Positions 42,711-53,520 of a stretch of 64,000 nt of DNA are shown in pieces. Position numbers and translations under genes: made by a program. A model generated the notes under the pieces. That model did no database searches. It worked only from the letters and a program-made list of their open reading frames with translations, and was not told the DNA's origin. The number at the start of each line of letters is the position of its first letter. Within the stretch, counting starts at the first letter, position 1. Origin of the DNA: Pseudomonadales bacterium (GTDB lineage Bacteria; Pseudomonadota; Gammaproteobacteria; Pseudomonadales; Azotimanducaceae); NCBI GenBank assembly GCA_016763855.1, contig JAESSY010000036.1:1-64000 (forward strand), written 5' to 3'.

Positions 42711-43034
42711 ATGTCTGAGATTAGCCATGTAACAGACGCCAATTTTGAAGCCGACGTTCTCAATTCCGATGTACCCGTATTAGTCGATTATTGGGCAGAA
42801 TGGTGTGGACCTTGCAAGGTCATAGCCCCCATCCTCGAAGAAATCGCATCTGAATATGACGGCAAAATGAAAGTATGTAAGCTGGATATCGATGCAAACG
42901 AAGCAACACCACCAAAATATGGTATTCGTGGCATACCCACACTGATGCTATTTAAAGACGGTGAAGTTGAGGCAACCAAAGTAGGCGCACTTTCAAAGTC
43001 TCAGTTAACCGCCTTTCTGGACTCAAATATCTAA
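42711..43034 (+). CDS. trxA: Thioredoxin
   Basis: [40 protein letters not shown]. Confidence 0.97.
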   Translation: MSEISHVTDANFEADVLNSDVPVLVDYWAEWCGPCKVIAPILEEIASEYDGKMKVCKLDIDANEATPPKYGIRGIPTLMLFKDGEVEATKVGALSKSQLTAFLDSNI

Positions 43035-43048
43035 TCAGGGATGTATTT

Positions 43049-43083
43049 AAGCAAGGTATAGTGCGCAAGTGCTTTGCTTTTTT
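43049..43083 (+). terminator. Possible Rho-independent terminator after trxA
   Basis: AAGCAA...TTGCTT followed by a T-run; stem only 6 bp with a long loop. Confidence 0.35.
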
Positions 43084-43095
43084 ACCAATTTATAC

Positions 43096-43126
43096 TTGAC
43101 AAGCGCATCAAAAAACGAGATATATA
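43096..43126 (+). promoter_or_regulatory. Candidate promoter for rho
   Basis: Perfect TTGACA at 43096-43101 followed at 17-19 bp by GATATATA; about 320 nt upstream of rho. Confidence 0.4.
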
Positions 43127-43447
43127 CCTTATTCAAGGCTCCACATCCTAAGTAAACGACTAATCAAGATGATCATGGGTAGTCAAGAGCCTCGATTCGA
43201 AGAAAGAAATTTCACAGAAAACCCTTCCTGAGCCTTCAAAGCAGCACTAATGCTGTTGTCAATTGTAGGGGTTTGCATCGAAGCCTGTTAAGACCTAGGT
43301 TTTGACCTGGACAAATTTCTTTCGAATTTTACTAAATCTAAAATAGTTTTTGAGCATATAAATAATACTTCAAAGATCCTCTTCTAGATCCAATTCAAAC
43401 TAATCTTTGCGCACTAGCGCCATTCCTTAACTTAAGACCAAATAATT

Positions 43448-44710
43448 ATGAATTTAACTGACCTTAAAGCAAAACCTATCCCCGAACTGTTGGAAATCGC
43501 CCACGAAATGGGTATGGACAATCTCGGCCGTTCTCGTAAACAAGAAATTATCGCAAGCGTACTCCGAAAGCATGCTAAAGGTGGGGAAGCGATCTTCGGA
43601 GACGGTACACTTGAAATTCTCCAAGATGGTTTTGGTTTTCTAAGATCCGCGGACAGCTCCTATCTTGCCGGACCAGACGATATTTATGTTTCGCCTAGCC
43701 AGATTAGGCGTTTTAACTTAAGAACAGGCGATAGTGTTTCAGGAAAAATTCGACCCCCGAAAGACAGCGAAAGATATTTCGCCTTACTCAAAGTTGACAA
43801 GATTAATTTTACAGATCCAAGCGAATCCAAAAACAAAATCCTATTTGAAAACCTCACACCACTCTTTCCAGACGAGCCTTTAATACTTGAAGCGGGTAAT
43901 GGCAGCACGCAAGATCTAACATCAAGAATCATTGACCTCACCTCCCCGATTGGCAAAGGACAACGGGGTTTAATTGTATCGCCACCTAAAGCAGGTAAAA
44001 CCTTAATACTTCAGAGTATCGCCCAGGCAATCGCGCGGAACAATCCAGAATGTCATTTAATCGTCTTATTAATCGACGAAAGACCTGAAGAAGTAACCGA
44101 GATGCAACGTTCTGTTATTGGGGAAGTCGTTGCCAGTACCTTTGACGAACCACCTTCTAGACATGTACAAGTCAGTGAAATGGTCATTGAGAAAGCAAAA
44201 CGATTGGTTGAACACAAAAGAGATGTCGTCATCCTACTCGATTCAATCACCAGACTTGCCAGAGCTTACAACACGGTCATCCCTGCTTCCGGTAAAGTAT
44301 TAACCGGTGGTGTGGACGCCCACGCGCTAGAAAGACCAAAGCGTTTCTTCGGTGCAGCCCGAAATATCGAAGAAGGCGGAAGCTTAACCATCATTGCAAC
44401 CTGTCTTGTCGATACCGGTTCAAAAATGGACGAGGTTATTTACGAAGAATTTAAAGGAACAGGTAATCAGGAACTTCATCTCGAAAGAAAAATCGCAGAG
44501 AAGCGCGTTTATCCAGCTATCAATATTCGTCGCTCTGGTACTAGACGAGAAGATCTACTCATGTCTGAAGAGGATCTACAAAAAGCCTGGATACTTCGAA
44601 AGATTCTTCATGAAATGGACGATCTTACTGCCATTGAATTTTTGTTAGAGAGGATGAAGAAAACCAAGACAAATGAAGAATTCTTTGCATCTATGAAGCG
44701 AACTAAGTAA
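43448..44710 (+). CDS. rho: Transcription termination factor Rho
   Basis: [64 protein letters not shown]. Confidence 0.98.
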   Translation: MNLTDLKAKPIPELLEIAHEMGMDNLGRSRKQEIIASVLRKHAKGGEAIFGDGTLEILQDGFGFLRSADSSYLAGPDDIYVSPSQIRRFNLRTGDSVSGKIRPPKDSERYFALLKVDKINFTDPSESKNKILFENLTPLFPDEPLILEAGNGSTQDLTSRIIDLTSPIGKGQRGLIVSPPKAGKTLILQSIAQAIARNNPECHLIVLLIDERPEEVTEMQRSVIGEVVASTFDEPPSRHVQVSEMVIEKAKRLVEHKRDVVILLDSITRLARAYNTVIPASGKVLTGGVDAHALERPKRFFGAARNIEEGGSLTIIATCLVDTGSKMDEVIYEEFKGTGNQELHLERKIAEKRVYPAINIRRSGTRREDLLMSEEDLQKAWILRKILHEMDDLTAIEFLLERMKKTKTNEEFFASMKRTK

Positions 44711-44725
44711 ACCCTCAACTATTTC

Positions 44726-45478
44726 ATGACAATACGATGTGAAATTGAGTCAATTGATTATCTCAATCAGGATACTAGGCGGGTTATTCTGAGAACACCT
44801 CATCATATTGAGTTTCATGCAGGACAGTATCTAGAAATTGTCCTGCCCGATCGCCGCTGCCCATTTTCAATCGCGTCGAAACCCAAGGATGATAATCTAA
44901 TTGAGCTACACATTCGTCCAACTGGAGACTCAGAAGACTCAGACCTCATTGAAAACCTATTAGATACGGAACGCGTCGTCGATATCCAATTACCCCTCGG
45001 TGAATGCTTCGTAGACACACTACCCACGGGACCACTACTTCTGATTGCAGCCAGCACTGGTGTAACACAGATGAAAAGCATAGTTGAACATTTGCATGAG
45101 GTAGGATTTACCCATGAAATATTTTTATATTGGGGTGTCCTTAAAGAAGAAGATATCTACCTAAGATCAACTTGCGAGGCCTGGAGCAAAACCAATAGCA
45201 ATTTCTTTTTCGCACCGGTTATTAGCGAACCCACGCTATCACCTTCGTGGACAGGACGCACAGGCTTAGTTGGCAAAGTCGCACTAGATGATTTATTTGT
45301 AACGCCTGGATCCAAATATCGTAAGGTCAGTATGGACAAGTTCAGCGTTTACATCAGTGGCGGACCTGGAATGGTATACGCCACTACGGATCTGTTTGTA
45401 GAAATAGGTTTGCCCATAAACAATATATATTCCGACATGTTCGCTCTAGCACCAAGGTCGGTCCTAAAAACTCAGTAA
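44726..45478 (+). CDS. NAD(P)H-flavin reductase-like (Fre/LuxG family)
   Basis: FHAGQYLEIVLPDRRCPFSIASKP, LLLIAASTGVTQMKSIVEHL, YISGGPGMVYA. Confidence 0.88.
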   Translation: MTIRCEIESIDYLNQDTRRVILRTPHHIEFHAGQYLEIVLPDRRCPFSIASKPKDDNLIELHIRPTGDSEDSDLIENLLDTERVVDIQLPLGECFVDTLPTGPLLLIAASTGVTQMKSIVEHLHEVGFTHEIFLYWGVLKEEDIYLRSTCEAWSKTNSNFFFAPVISEPTLSPSWTGRTGLVGKVALDDLFVTPGSKYRKVSMDKFSVYISGGPGMVYATTDLFVEIGLPINNIYSDMFALAPRSVLKTQ

Positions 45479-45483
45479 GGGGA

Positions 45484-46626
45484 TCAGGAACCGGATCGAA
45501 AATATTCATTACTCTTTTCAAAATCACCATCGAAAGCTAATAAATTAGCCAAGTTCAGACTAGCAGTTTTGTTTTCGCCAAGCTCAATACTACGCTCATA
45601 CTTCAATTTTGCCTTATCTCGATTCCCGGACAATTCATATAATTGACCTAGACAATAAGACAAAGTTGCATCATTCCCATGACGAGTCTCCCACTTTTCT
45701 GCAGTCTTGATACGCCGCTTTAAAGTCTCCATACCCAGCTTGGCATAAATTTCAACCAATGCAGGTCGCCAAGATGATTTGATTGCACTCCGGACTATGG
45801 ACTCAGCTTCTTTTTCATTTTCTAGGGTTGAACAGAGAATCTTTAAAACATCGTCATCATCGCGAATAGCAGCCGGAGCTTTTTTAAATATTTTTACACG
45901 AGCCTCATCACTTAGCTCACTACGAGACAGTTGTTGTATCACAATGGTCTTTTCCAGTGCATCCGTTTCTGCTTTTGATTCTGACGGGGCCTTTCTGACA
46001 TGAGGCATAATTTCCGCTAACCCATTCCAATCCTCTAAAGCAATTAGCGCGCGCTTCTTAAGATCGGTAGTCAAATCATTTTTTCCACTAGATTTAAGAT
46101 GCTCGAGGCATTTTTTCCAATCCCCACGTTCCGCCGCCATTTCTGCAGAGGCTACTGAAATCGCTTGCGTCGCCTGAGGATTCACTACTAAAGCTTCCCG
46201 GAGATAATTTTCTCTTTTCGCAGACTTACCTAATCTATCAACCGCCTTCGCCGCAGCAATGTAGTTATAGGCAGGATATTCGCCTTGTTTCGCTCCGCTG
46301 ACCAAGTATTTTTCAGCTCGTTCAAAATTCCCTTCTTGAAAAAAGACCAAACCTTTTGAGCTTAGCTCAAGGGATTTATTGCGTTTTTTATTATCGCCCC
46401 ATCGTTCTAATTTTTTATTTGCGCCACCGAGAAACTGAGCCAACTTAACGCTATAGAACGTCCCAAGCCCTAATACCGTCAGCATACCCACCATGACCCA
46501 CAAACTTGTTTGCAACGTCGCTCCACCGTAGGAAACAAGCACATATCCAGCGTCACGAGCGATAAGCGTTCCTACCCAACCAGCAATTACGATAACGATA
46601 AGAAAATAGAAGAGAGTTCTTTTCAT
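45484..46626 (-). CDS. hemY: HemY-like heme biosynthesis-associated TPR membrane protein
   Basis: N-terminal TM segments plus TPR-like C-terminus, position in hemCDXY cluster. Confidence 0.85.
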   Translation of the reverse strand: MKRTLFYFLIVIVIAGWVGTLIARDAGYVLVSYGGATLQTSLWVMVGMLTVLGLGTFYSVKLAQFLGGANKKLERWGDNKKRNKSLELSSKGLVFFQEGNFERAEKYLVSGAKQGEYPAYNYIAAAKAVDRLGKSAKRENYLREALVVNPQATQAISVASAEMAAERGDWKKCLEHLKSSGKNDLTTDLKKRALIALEDWNGLAEIMPHVRKAPSESKAETDALEKTIVIQQLSRSELSDEARVKIFKKAPAAIRDDDDVLKILCSTLENEKEAESIVRSAIKSSWRPALVEIYAKLGMETLKRRIKTAEKWETRHGNDATLSYCLGQLYELSGNRDKAKLKYERSIELGENKTASLNLANLLAFDGDFEKSNEYFRSGS

Positions 46627-47750
46627 TTTTCCGAACTCACTACTTCAGCCGAAAATCCTGCCATTAGCTTTCGCATTTCCTTTAAGGAGCCTGATATTTC
46701 TGGCATTGGTACTTCCACCTGAACATCTTGCAGGGAATTCAGCGTCGTTAGCATCGCGATGCTAACATTGTGCTGCAAGTCAAAATATTGATTAACCCAC
46801 ACAATGCTGTCCGAAAGACTTGAATCGAATATTTGTTGGTTTTGCCTTAATAGGGCAAGTTGGGCATGTTGTAATTTCATCACCAAATTCTGGCGCAAGT
46901 AGTAATCTTCCTGAGGCGGTAGGATGGGAGTGACAAGTTCACCGTCTCTCCTATAATCCACGAGACTAGCTAGTTTCGTCCCTATGGCGCGAAAAAAAGC
47001 CAGAGTTTCACCCTCTGCTTCATGCATGTCTGGAGTCAGGTTTTCAAACTTTAGTTTCTTTTGCTCCAATTTGCTGACCTGATTCACTAACGCACCAAGT
47101 TGAACAAAGACACCGTCTGTATCTAACTGACCAACGGATTTCAGTGCCGCCATATCTTCAGCAAGACTTTTTCTCAAATCATAGGCAACGATACCTTGCG
47201 CATCCTGAATGATCTCATCTGCAGCTATAAGTAGAGTCAAGGCACCCGCAGCATCTTGTTCCATCTTCACATGTTGATTTGCGAGCCGAATTAGATATTC
47301 AGCTTCTGCCAATAACCAATCTTCACTAGTGGTTCCTATTGACTGCTTCAAGCCAACGACCATTGTTTCTATTTCTTTCTTCGCCAAAGAGAGAGAGGCT
47401 TCTTGCTGGGTAATAGATAAATCCAGTTTTTCCTGAGTCAGCATACTTTTGCTTTGTGCCTCAATACTTTTGATAGCTGATCCCAAGCTCAAAAGATTTT
47501 CAATAGTCTCTGGATGTTGCGGGCTGGATAGGGAAGCAGATTGCTTTAATTCAAATGCTATAAACGCAGCATAACTCGCGAGACCTATAGCAATGAGAGA
47601 AAAGCTGACGCCCAACAAGCTCCATATAGAAGATGATGTTTTTGCCGGTATGGGTGATTCCTGATCTTTTTCCATCAGATCCAAGGCCGCTTCTAATCTT
47701 TCTTCCTTCGAGGTCTCACTCATAAATTTATTACTCTTTGTACCTTGCAA
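46623..47750 (-). CDS. hemX: HemX-like protein (uroporphyrinogen-III C-methyltransferase-related)
   Basis: Single TM, coiled-coil, WLLAEAEYLIRLANQ motif; between hemY and hemD. Confidence 0.87.
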   Translation of the reverse strand: MQGTKSNKFMSETSKEERLEAALDLMEKDQESPIPAKTSSSIWSLLGVSFSLIAIGLASYAAFIAFELKQSASLSSPQHPETIENLLSLGSAIKSIEAQSKSMLTQEKLDLSITQQEASLSLAKKEIETMVVGLKQSIGTTSEDWLLAEAEYLIRLANQHVKMEQDAAGALTLLIAADEIIQDAQGIVAYDLRKSLAEDMAALKSVGQLDTDGVFVQLGALVNQVSKLEQKKLKFENLTPDMHEAEGETLAFFRAIGTKLASLVDYRRDGELVTPILPPQEDYYLRQNLVMKLQHAQLALLRQNQQIFDSSLSDSIVWVNQYFDLQHNVSIAMLTTLNSLQDVQVEVPMPEISGSLKEMRKLMAGFSAEVVSSEK

Positions 47751-48471
47751 GGCATTTTCTTAGTACCGCTAGCATGGCTGAATCATTTTGACTGCCCGCT
47801 AGTTCAACTTTATCAAAACCCTTATCAAAAGCCATTGTTTGTAATCGTTTTGATGGGACTATTAATCGATAGCGACCCACGGTCTCACCCACTAACTGTC
47901 GTAATCGGGATAAGGCCTCTCCACTGTATATCAGCGTAATAAATTTGCCAGGATGCCTACCATTAAAATTTCCATCATAAACACGCCCCTTTCTTTGGTA
48001 CACCTCCAGATAATCGACCTTGACGCCTCGGGCAACCAATCCTTCCCTAAGCGTTTCACGACCCCCAAGCCCTCGAACAATGAGCACTTTTTGAATCTGG
48101 GCATCCCGTAGTTCAGACAACTCCAGCAAGCCTTCTGAGGAGGCAAGTTTAGGTGAATATACCTTAATATCCTCAGTTTCCATCAAGCGTCGAGTTGCCG
48201 GCCCTACTGCAAACCACAATAGTGAATGAGGCCATTGGGGCCAGTAAGATTGTAGGTGCGGTAATCCATAGCGAACTGCATTCTGACTGATGAAGATTAG
48301 CGCATCATACAAATTAAGATCAATGACGCGCTGCGCTGCTGTACCTTCTATACTAATAGGGCAATAGGTTAGCAAAGGCTTACTAACTACATTAACATCG
48401 GGTAAATTTAGCTGAGACTGAAAGTCAGCATTCTGTTCAAAGAGTCGAGTCAGGATGACCTGATAGGTCAT
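47731..48471 (-). CDS. hemD: Uroporphyrinogen-III synthase
   Basis: ALIFISQNAVRYGL, VGPATRRLMETED, LIVRGLGGRETLREGLVARGVKVDYLEVYQRKG. Confidence 0.9.
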   Translation of the reverse strand: MTYQVILTRLFEQNADFQSQLNLPDVNVVSKPLLTYCPISIEGTAAQRVIDLNLYDALIFISQNAVRYGLPHLQSYWPQWPHSLLWFAVGPATRRLMETEDIKVYSPKLASSEGLLELSELRDAQIQKVLIVRGLGGRETLREGLVARGVKVDYLEVYQRKGRVYDGNFNGRHPGKFITLIYSGEALSRLRQLVGETVGRYRLIVPSKRLQTMAFDKGFDKVELAGSQNDSAMLAVLRKCLARYKE

Positions 48472-48473
48472 GA

Positions 48474-49406
48474 CTAAACTTGTTCTCCTATCATTTTTGC
48501 AGCTCCCTTAGCTAAAAGCACTTCAACAACGCCTTTGGCAAGAGAGATGCCCTCTTGTCGCGAACCTTGCTTAATTATTCGAATGTGCTCACGTCCTTCT
48601 CGATCACTCACATAAGTGCTCAATTCTATTTCATCTCCGATCAAGCGCGCAAATGCTGCAATGGGTAAACTGCAATCCGCACCTAGCCCCGATGAGATTG
48701 TTCTCTCGCAAATGACTCGGTCGTAAGTATCTTGATGATTTACCGCAGCAAGAAGTGAATTCACTTCTTCATCATCAATTCGAGATTCAATTCCGACTGC
48801 CCCTTGCCCAGCGGAGGGTATGCACAGTGATGGATCAATTTTTTCCGATACCCGATGGCTGAGTTCAAGTCGGATTAAGCCCGCTGTTGCCAGGATAATG
48901 GCATCGTATTCGCCAGCATCAAGTTTTGATAATCGTGTTCCCACATTACCCCGTAACTCTTCATAAACGAGATCTGGCCTGACAAGCTGCAATTGCAATC
49001 GTCGCCGTAAGCTAGAAGAACCAATTTTTGCCCCAGCAGGCAATGACATAAGAGAGGTGTAATGTGCACTGACAAATGCGTCCCGTGGATCTTCTCGCTC
49101 GCAAATGGCACTAAGCTGTAATCCATCGGGTATAACGGAGGGCACATCTTTCATAGAGTGAACGGCAATATCAGCTCTGCCCTCGAAGAGCGCAATTTCC
49201 AATTCCTTTATGAAGACACCTTTGCCGCCCATCTGACTAAGCGGAGATTGCTTATCCCGGTCTCCAGCGGTCGTCATACCCACAATCTCGACTTCCAAAC
49301 CTGTATGCGCTCGTTCTAGCGCTGCTTTAACATAGTTCGCCTGCCACATGGCTAAAACACTTTCTCTCGTGGCTAGTCTTATGCATTTAGTCATCTCATT
49401 TACCAA
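48474..49406 (-). CDS. hemC: Porphobilinogen deaminase (hydroxymethylbilane synthase)
   Basis: IRLATRESVLAMWQANYVKAAL, KGVFIKELEIALFEGRADIAVHSMKDVP, GSSSLRRRLQLQLVRPDL. Confidence 0.96.
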   Translation of the reverse strand: MVNEMTKCIRLATRESVLAMWQANYVKAALERAHTGLEVEIVGMTTAGDRDKQSPLSQMGGKGVFIKELEIALFEGRADIAVHSMKDVPSVIPDGLQLSAICEREDPRDAFVSAHYTSLMSLPAGAKIGSSSLRRRLQLQLVRPDLVYEELRGNVGTRLSKLDAGEYDAIILATAGLIRLELSHRVSEKIDPSLCIPSAGQGAVGIESRIDDEEVNSLLAAVNHQDTYDRVICERTISSGLGADCSLPIAAFARLIGDEIELSTYVSDREGREHIRIIKQGSRQEGISLAKGVVEVLLAKGAAKMIGEQV

Positions 49407-49424
49407 GCATTAACATCGGACATT

Positions 49425-49451
49425 AAAAAGGCGGCATTATAGCCGCCTTTT
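49425..49451 (-). terminator. Rho-independent terminator between algR and hemC
   Basis: AAAAGGCGGC-TATAAT-GCCGCCTTTTT on the - strand: perfect stem with flanking A and T runs. Confidence 0.85.
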
Positions 49452-49498
49452 CACTTTCGGTGTGACCCATCTTAGTTAGCCATGGGTATTTTCAATTC

Positions 49499-50236
49499 CT
49501 ATAGGGTTTGTACAAGTCGTCGTAATCCAGAAACATGACGTCGACTGACATCAAGCCTGTCATCTACACCTCGCATTCTGACTCGGTAATGTCCAGCGGA
49601 ATCTCGCTCCAACCCTTCAATCTGCGCCATCACCACAAGTGCATTTCGATGGATTCTGACAAGTTTGTCCCCGAACTCATCCTCTAAATCCCTTAAAGTA
49701 TCATCGATTAACACTTCACCGCTCTCATGGCGAACAGTTACATATTTGTGATCAGCCTGAAAAAACCTTACTTCTGCGAGGGGGATAAGTTCAATCCCCC
49801 GACGGGTTTTAGCGCTAATATGTGTTCTCGTTCTTGGGCTCTCTACTTCATCTCCGCCAATGCTTCTTACCTGTACCTTATTGACACGGCCTATTTTAGA
49901 AAGTGTGTCAACCAAGGCATCGCGACGAACTGGCTTCAGCAAATATCCTGCAGCATTTACATCAAAAGCTTCAATGGCATGCTCTCCAAATGCTGTACAA
50001 AAAACAACGGCTGGTGGGCTCGGTAGCTCTGATAATTGATTACCCGCTTCTAAACCATCGATGCCCGGCATACGAATATCAAGCAAAACAATATCGGGTT
50101 CGAATTCAATCGTTTTACGGATAGCCTCATCACCAGACTTAGCTTCAGCAACAACTTCATAAGCATCAAGGGTACTCACCATGCGAACAAGTCGTTCGCG
50201 GGCTAATTTTTCATCATCGACTACCAGCACCTTCAT
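49499..50236 (-). CDS. algR: LytTR-family response regulator, AlgR-like
   Basis: MKVLVVDDEKLARERLVRM receiver; LytTR domain ISAKTRRGIELIPLAEVRFFQADHKYVTV...RIHRNALV. Confidence 0.92.
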   Translation of the reverse strand: MKVLVVDDEKLARERLVRMVSTLDAYEVVAEAKSGDEAIRKTIEFEPDIVLLDIRMPGIDGLEAGNQLSELPSPPAVVFCTAFGEHAIEAFDVNAAGYLLKPVRRDALVDTLSKIGRVNKVQVRSIGGDEVESPRTRTHISAKTRRGIELIPLAEVRFFQADHKYVTVRHESGEVLIDDTLRDLEDEFGDKLVRIHRNALVVMAQIEGLERDSAGHYRVRMRGVDDRLDVSRRHVSGLRRLVQTL

Positions 50237-50411
50237 GGTTCTTACCTCGCTATTGATATTAGATCTGTTCCTGCTTGTGACTGTAATTTACTCGTTTCTC
50301 GCTTTAAAACTGCGACAGAGCGCACAAAAATGAAACAAAAGTTGTCTGAATTAGCAGTTTGTACGCCAGAAAGCGTGTTTTAGTTCTCGTTTGACCGGGG
50401 GGATCCGACAC

Positions 50412-51482
50412 CTAAAACTCTTCTCTTAAAGGATAGCTGATAGTTATTTTAAAGATAGTTTCTGAAGATTCGGCTATAAGGGATGCGCTAGATCCATAAA
50501 TGGCATCAAGTCGACGACGAATATTGTCTAAAGCCATTTGATTGCCATGTACATGAGCATTGTGACGAGAAAGTTGTTTAGGAGAAACTGGATTGGTAAT
50601 TTCTACAATCAACTTATTGGCTTTCTCATAAGCATGAAAGAGTACGGTTCCACCTTCAGGTAAGGGTTGTATCCCGTGGTAGATGGCGTTTTCTAAAAGG
50701 GGCTGCAAAGTCAGCATCGGAATGCGGATACGATTAGCGTCGACATCTATCTGCCAATCAATACTCAATCTATCATCCAATCTGAGCCCTTCAATGTGCG
50801 CATATTTGCGACAGAGATCCAGCTCCTCCGTAAGGCTAACGGGATCATTGCTAGAATCATTCAACGAAGCACGAAAGAGTACGGATAAATCTTCGACGAC
50901 TTCTTCAGCAGTTTCAGGATCGACACTGATTAAGCTCGCGATAATATTCATTGAATTAAACAGAAAATGAGGACGAATTCTCGACTGCAGAGCTTGAATT
51001 CGAGAATTCAACTCTGCCTTTTCTTGCTGCCGCAATTGATGCTGCAGAAAGAAATAGCGAAACGCGATTCCGGTCATCACCGCCGCAATAACAAGATTCC
51101 GCGCTATTGTGCCGAAGAAATCGATATTGATGCTCTGCTCTTCTAGCGTAAACCATTGGCCAATGAGGCTAATTAGCAACGTGAGAGAAAGGATAATAGT
51201 GTAGGCAAGCAAAGTTGCAACGGGTATAGACATCCTCATCAACATGGGACGGAAATTACACAGAACACCCGCTGAGGCAAGAACGATCCACTGGACAAAC
51301 AAGGAGCTTAAGCCAAGGTCCACCCAAGAAAAATTCACTAGATTAGAATTGGCCAGAACGAGCACGATAACCAATAGTTCAGCTACCAGTACGAGGAACA
51401 AAATACTCTGGACCTGACAGAGATTGGGCAAAAAGAAATCCGCTTCCATTTTGTCATCCTGAGTCATAGCTCTCCTCGTCAC
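50412..51482 (-). CDS. algZ: LytS/FimS (AlgZ)-type sensor histidine kinase
   Basis: LQSRIRPHFLFNSMNIIASLI His-kinase box, PMLTLQPLLENAIYHGI; upstream of algR. Confidence 0.9.
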   Translation of the reverse strand: MTRRAMTQDDKMEADFFLPNLCQVQSILFLVLVAELLVIVLVLANSNLVNFSWVDLGLSSLFVQWIVLASAGVLCNFRPMLMRMSIPVATLLAYTIILSLTLLISLIGQWFTLEEQSINIDFFGTIARNLVIAAVMTGIAFRYFFLQHQLRQQEKAELNSRIQALQSRIRPHFLFNSMNIIASLISVDPETAEEVVEDLSVLFRASLNDSSNDPVSLTEELDLCRKYAHIEGLRLDDRLSIDWQIDVDANRIRIPMLTLQPLLENAIYHGIQPLPEGGTVLFHAYEKANKLIVEITNPVSPKQLSRHNAHVHGNQMALDNIRRRLDAIYGSSASLIAESSETIFKITISYPLREEF

Positions 51483-51632
51483 TAATACTGATATACTTGA
51501 TAACTGACATTATCCTAGAAACCGCTGTTGGGCGCAAAAAGATGTGCACACTCTATGATGCGAAATTTCGTGATCCAACTTCGGTTTCTAAAATTATAGA
51601 CTTGTATTAATTTAAAGTGGAATAGACATCAA

Positions 51633-53045
51633 ATGGCACCCAAAGACGATAAATCAACCAAGAAACTATGGGATGGTCGATTTACTGAAGCGACAAATGA
51701 ATTTGTCGAGAAGTTTACTGCATCGGTAGATTTTGACTATGTACTCGCCGCCTATGATATTCAGGGATCCATTGCTCATGCCACTATGCTCGAATCCGTA
51801 GGTGTTATCAGTAACAACGAACTCTCTTTGATGGTAGCCGGTCTTCAAGAAATCAAGGCAGAAATATTATCAGGGGACTTCAATTGGCAAATCAGTCTTG
51901 AAGACGTGCATATGAATATTGAAAAAACGTTGACCGACAAAATCGGTGATGTGGGCAAAACACTGCATACAGGGCGCTCTAGAAACGATCAAGTTGCCAC
52001 TGACATACGTTTATACCTTCGCGATAAAATTGATTCAATTTCTATTCTACTTAGCCGCCTTCAATCAGGTATCACTGATTTGGCCGAACGAGAGCTCGAT
52101 ACAATTTTACCCGGGATGACACACCTGCAAGTCGCACAACCCATCACTTTTGGTCATCATGTAATGGCATGGCACGCCATGCTGGATAGAGATTATGAAC
52201 GCTTAATGGATTGCAGAAGAAGGGTGAACATCATGCCCCTTGGTGCCGCAGCACTTGCAGGTACAACTTTCCCAATCAATCGACAACTCACTGCTGATCT
52301 ACTGGGCTTCGATGGCATAGCTGAAAATTCGTTGGATGCTGTCAGTGATCGAGACTTCGCAATTGAATTTGCCTCTTTTGCCAGCATATTGATGATGCAT
52401 TTATCAAGATGGTCAGAGGAGATGATTCTATGGTCTTCTTCGCAGTTTGAATTTATCGAACTGCCTGATAGATTTTGTACAGGCTCCTCGATCATGCCCC
52501 AGAAGAAGAACCCAGATGTGCCAGAATTAGTCAGAGGTAAATCTGCCAGAGTTTTTGGCAGCCTAACGACCCTATTGACCCTAATGAAAGGACAGCCTCT
52601 GGCTTACAACAAGGACAACCAAGAAGATAAAGAACCGTTATTTGATACCGTAAAAACCGTAGAAGACTGTCTGACTGCGTTTGGAGATATGATTCCTGCC
52701 ATCATCACAAAGCCTGATAATATGAGGGCGGCGACAAAAAAGGGTTATGCAACTGCAACAGATTTGGCGGATTATCTAGTCAAAAAGGGTCTCCCTTTTC
52801 GAGATGCTCATGATGTAGTCGGCAAATTGGTTGCAGAGGGAATCAAACTAGAACTGGATCTCTCAGAGCTAGATTTAGCTATAATGTTGAAAGCTAGCCC
52901 ACTTATTGAAGAAAATGTTTTTGACGTTTTAACCTTAGAAGGCTCTGTTAATGCCCGCGATCACCTCGGAGGCACAAGCCCCAATCAAGTGAAGCAAGCA
53001 ATTTCACGAGCACGGAAAAGGCTTGCGGCAAGACAAACGACCTAG
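51633..53045 (+). CDS. argH: Argininosuccinate lyase
   Basis: [50 protein letters not shown]. Confidence 0.97.
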   Translation: MAPKDDKSTKKLWDGRFTEATNEFVEKFTASVDFDYVLAAYDIQGSIAHATMLESVGVISNNELSLMVAGLQEIKAEILSGDFNWQISLEDVHMNIEKTLTDKIGDVGKTLHTGRSRNDQVATDIRLYLRDKIDSISILLSRLQSGITDLAERELDTILPGMTHLQVAQPITFGHHVMAWHAMLDRDYERLMDCRRRVNIMPLGAAALAGTTFPINRQLTADLLGFDGIAENSLDAVSDRDFAIEFASFASILMMHLSRWSEEMILWSSSQFEFIELPDRFCTGSSIMPQKKNPDVPELVRGKSARVFGSLTTLLTLMKGQPLAYNKDNQEDKEPLFDTVKTVEDCLTAFGDMIPAIITKPDNMRAATKKGYATATDLADYLVKKGLPFRDAHDVVGKLVAEGIKLELDLSELDLAIMLKASPLIEENVFDVLTLEGSVNARDHLGGTSPNQVKQAISRARKRLAARQTT

Positions 53046-53046
53046 G

Positions 53047-53376
53047 TCATGCTGATGATAGCAAAGTCACCGAACGACCAAGTTGTTCGGTAAACACACG
53101 ACTCAATAGCGCCCCTAGTGTTTCATCTGTGGTTTCGCAAAACCATCCATTCTGCCTTAAACTAAGATGGAACCCCCCTGACACAGCAGCGATCCATATT
53201 TCATGCTGTGCAATTTGTTTGCTTAAGACGATTGTGGAATTTGCGGGGAATGTCACGGTCAATAAACCACCACTGGTATCAATATCAATGTCTTCATCGA
53301 ATTCATCCAACTCGTCCTCAAGCTGCATGAAAATTTCTTCCACCACATCAATAAATTTTGCGTCTTCCACTATCAA
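53047..53376 (-). CDS. cyaY: Frataxin-like iron-sulfur protein CyaY
   Basis: LTVTFPANSTIVLSKQIAQHEIWIAAVSGGFHL. Confidence 0.92.
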   Translation of the reverse strand: MIVEDAKFIDVVEEIFMQLEDELDEFDEDIDIDTSGGLLTVTFPANSTIVLSKQIAQHEIWIAAVSGGFHLSLRQNGWFCETTDETLGALLSRVFTEQLGRSVTLLSSA

Positions 53377-53520
53377 TTCTCTAAAACAAAAGGTCTATGA
53401 ATCTAAACTGAGTCCCGAATTTAAACTTTGACCTTGAATAATGTCATAATTCAGATACTAGCCATAGTATATCGCTTTTACATTCTCAATTTCACATCGA
53501 CTCAAAGGCCGCTGACAAAC

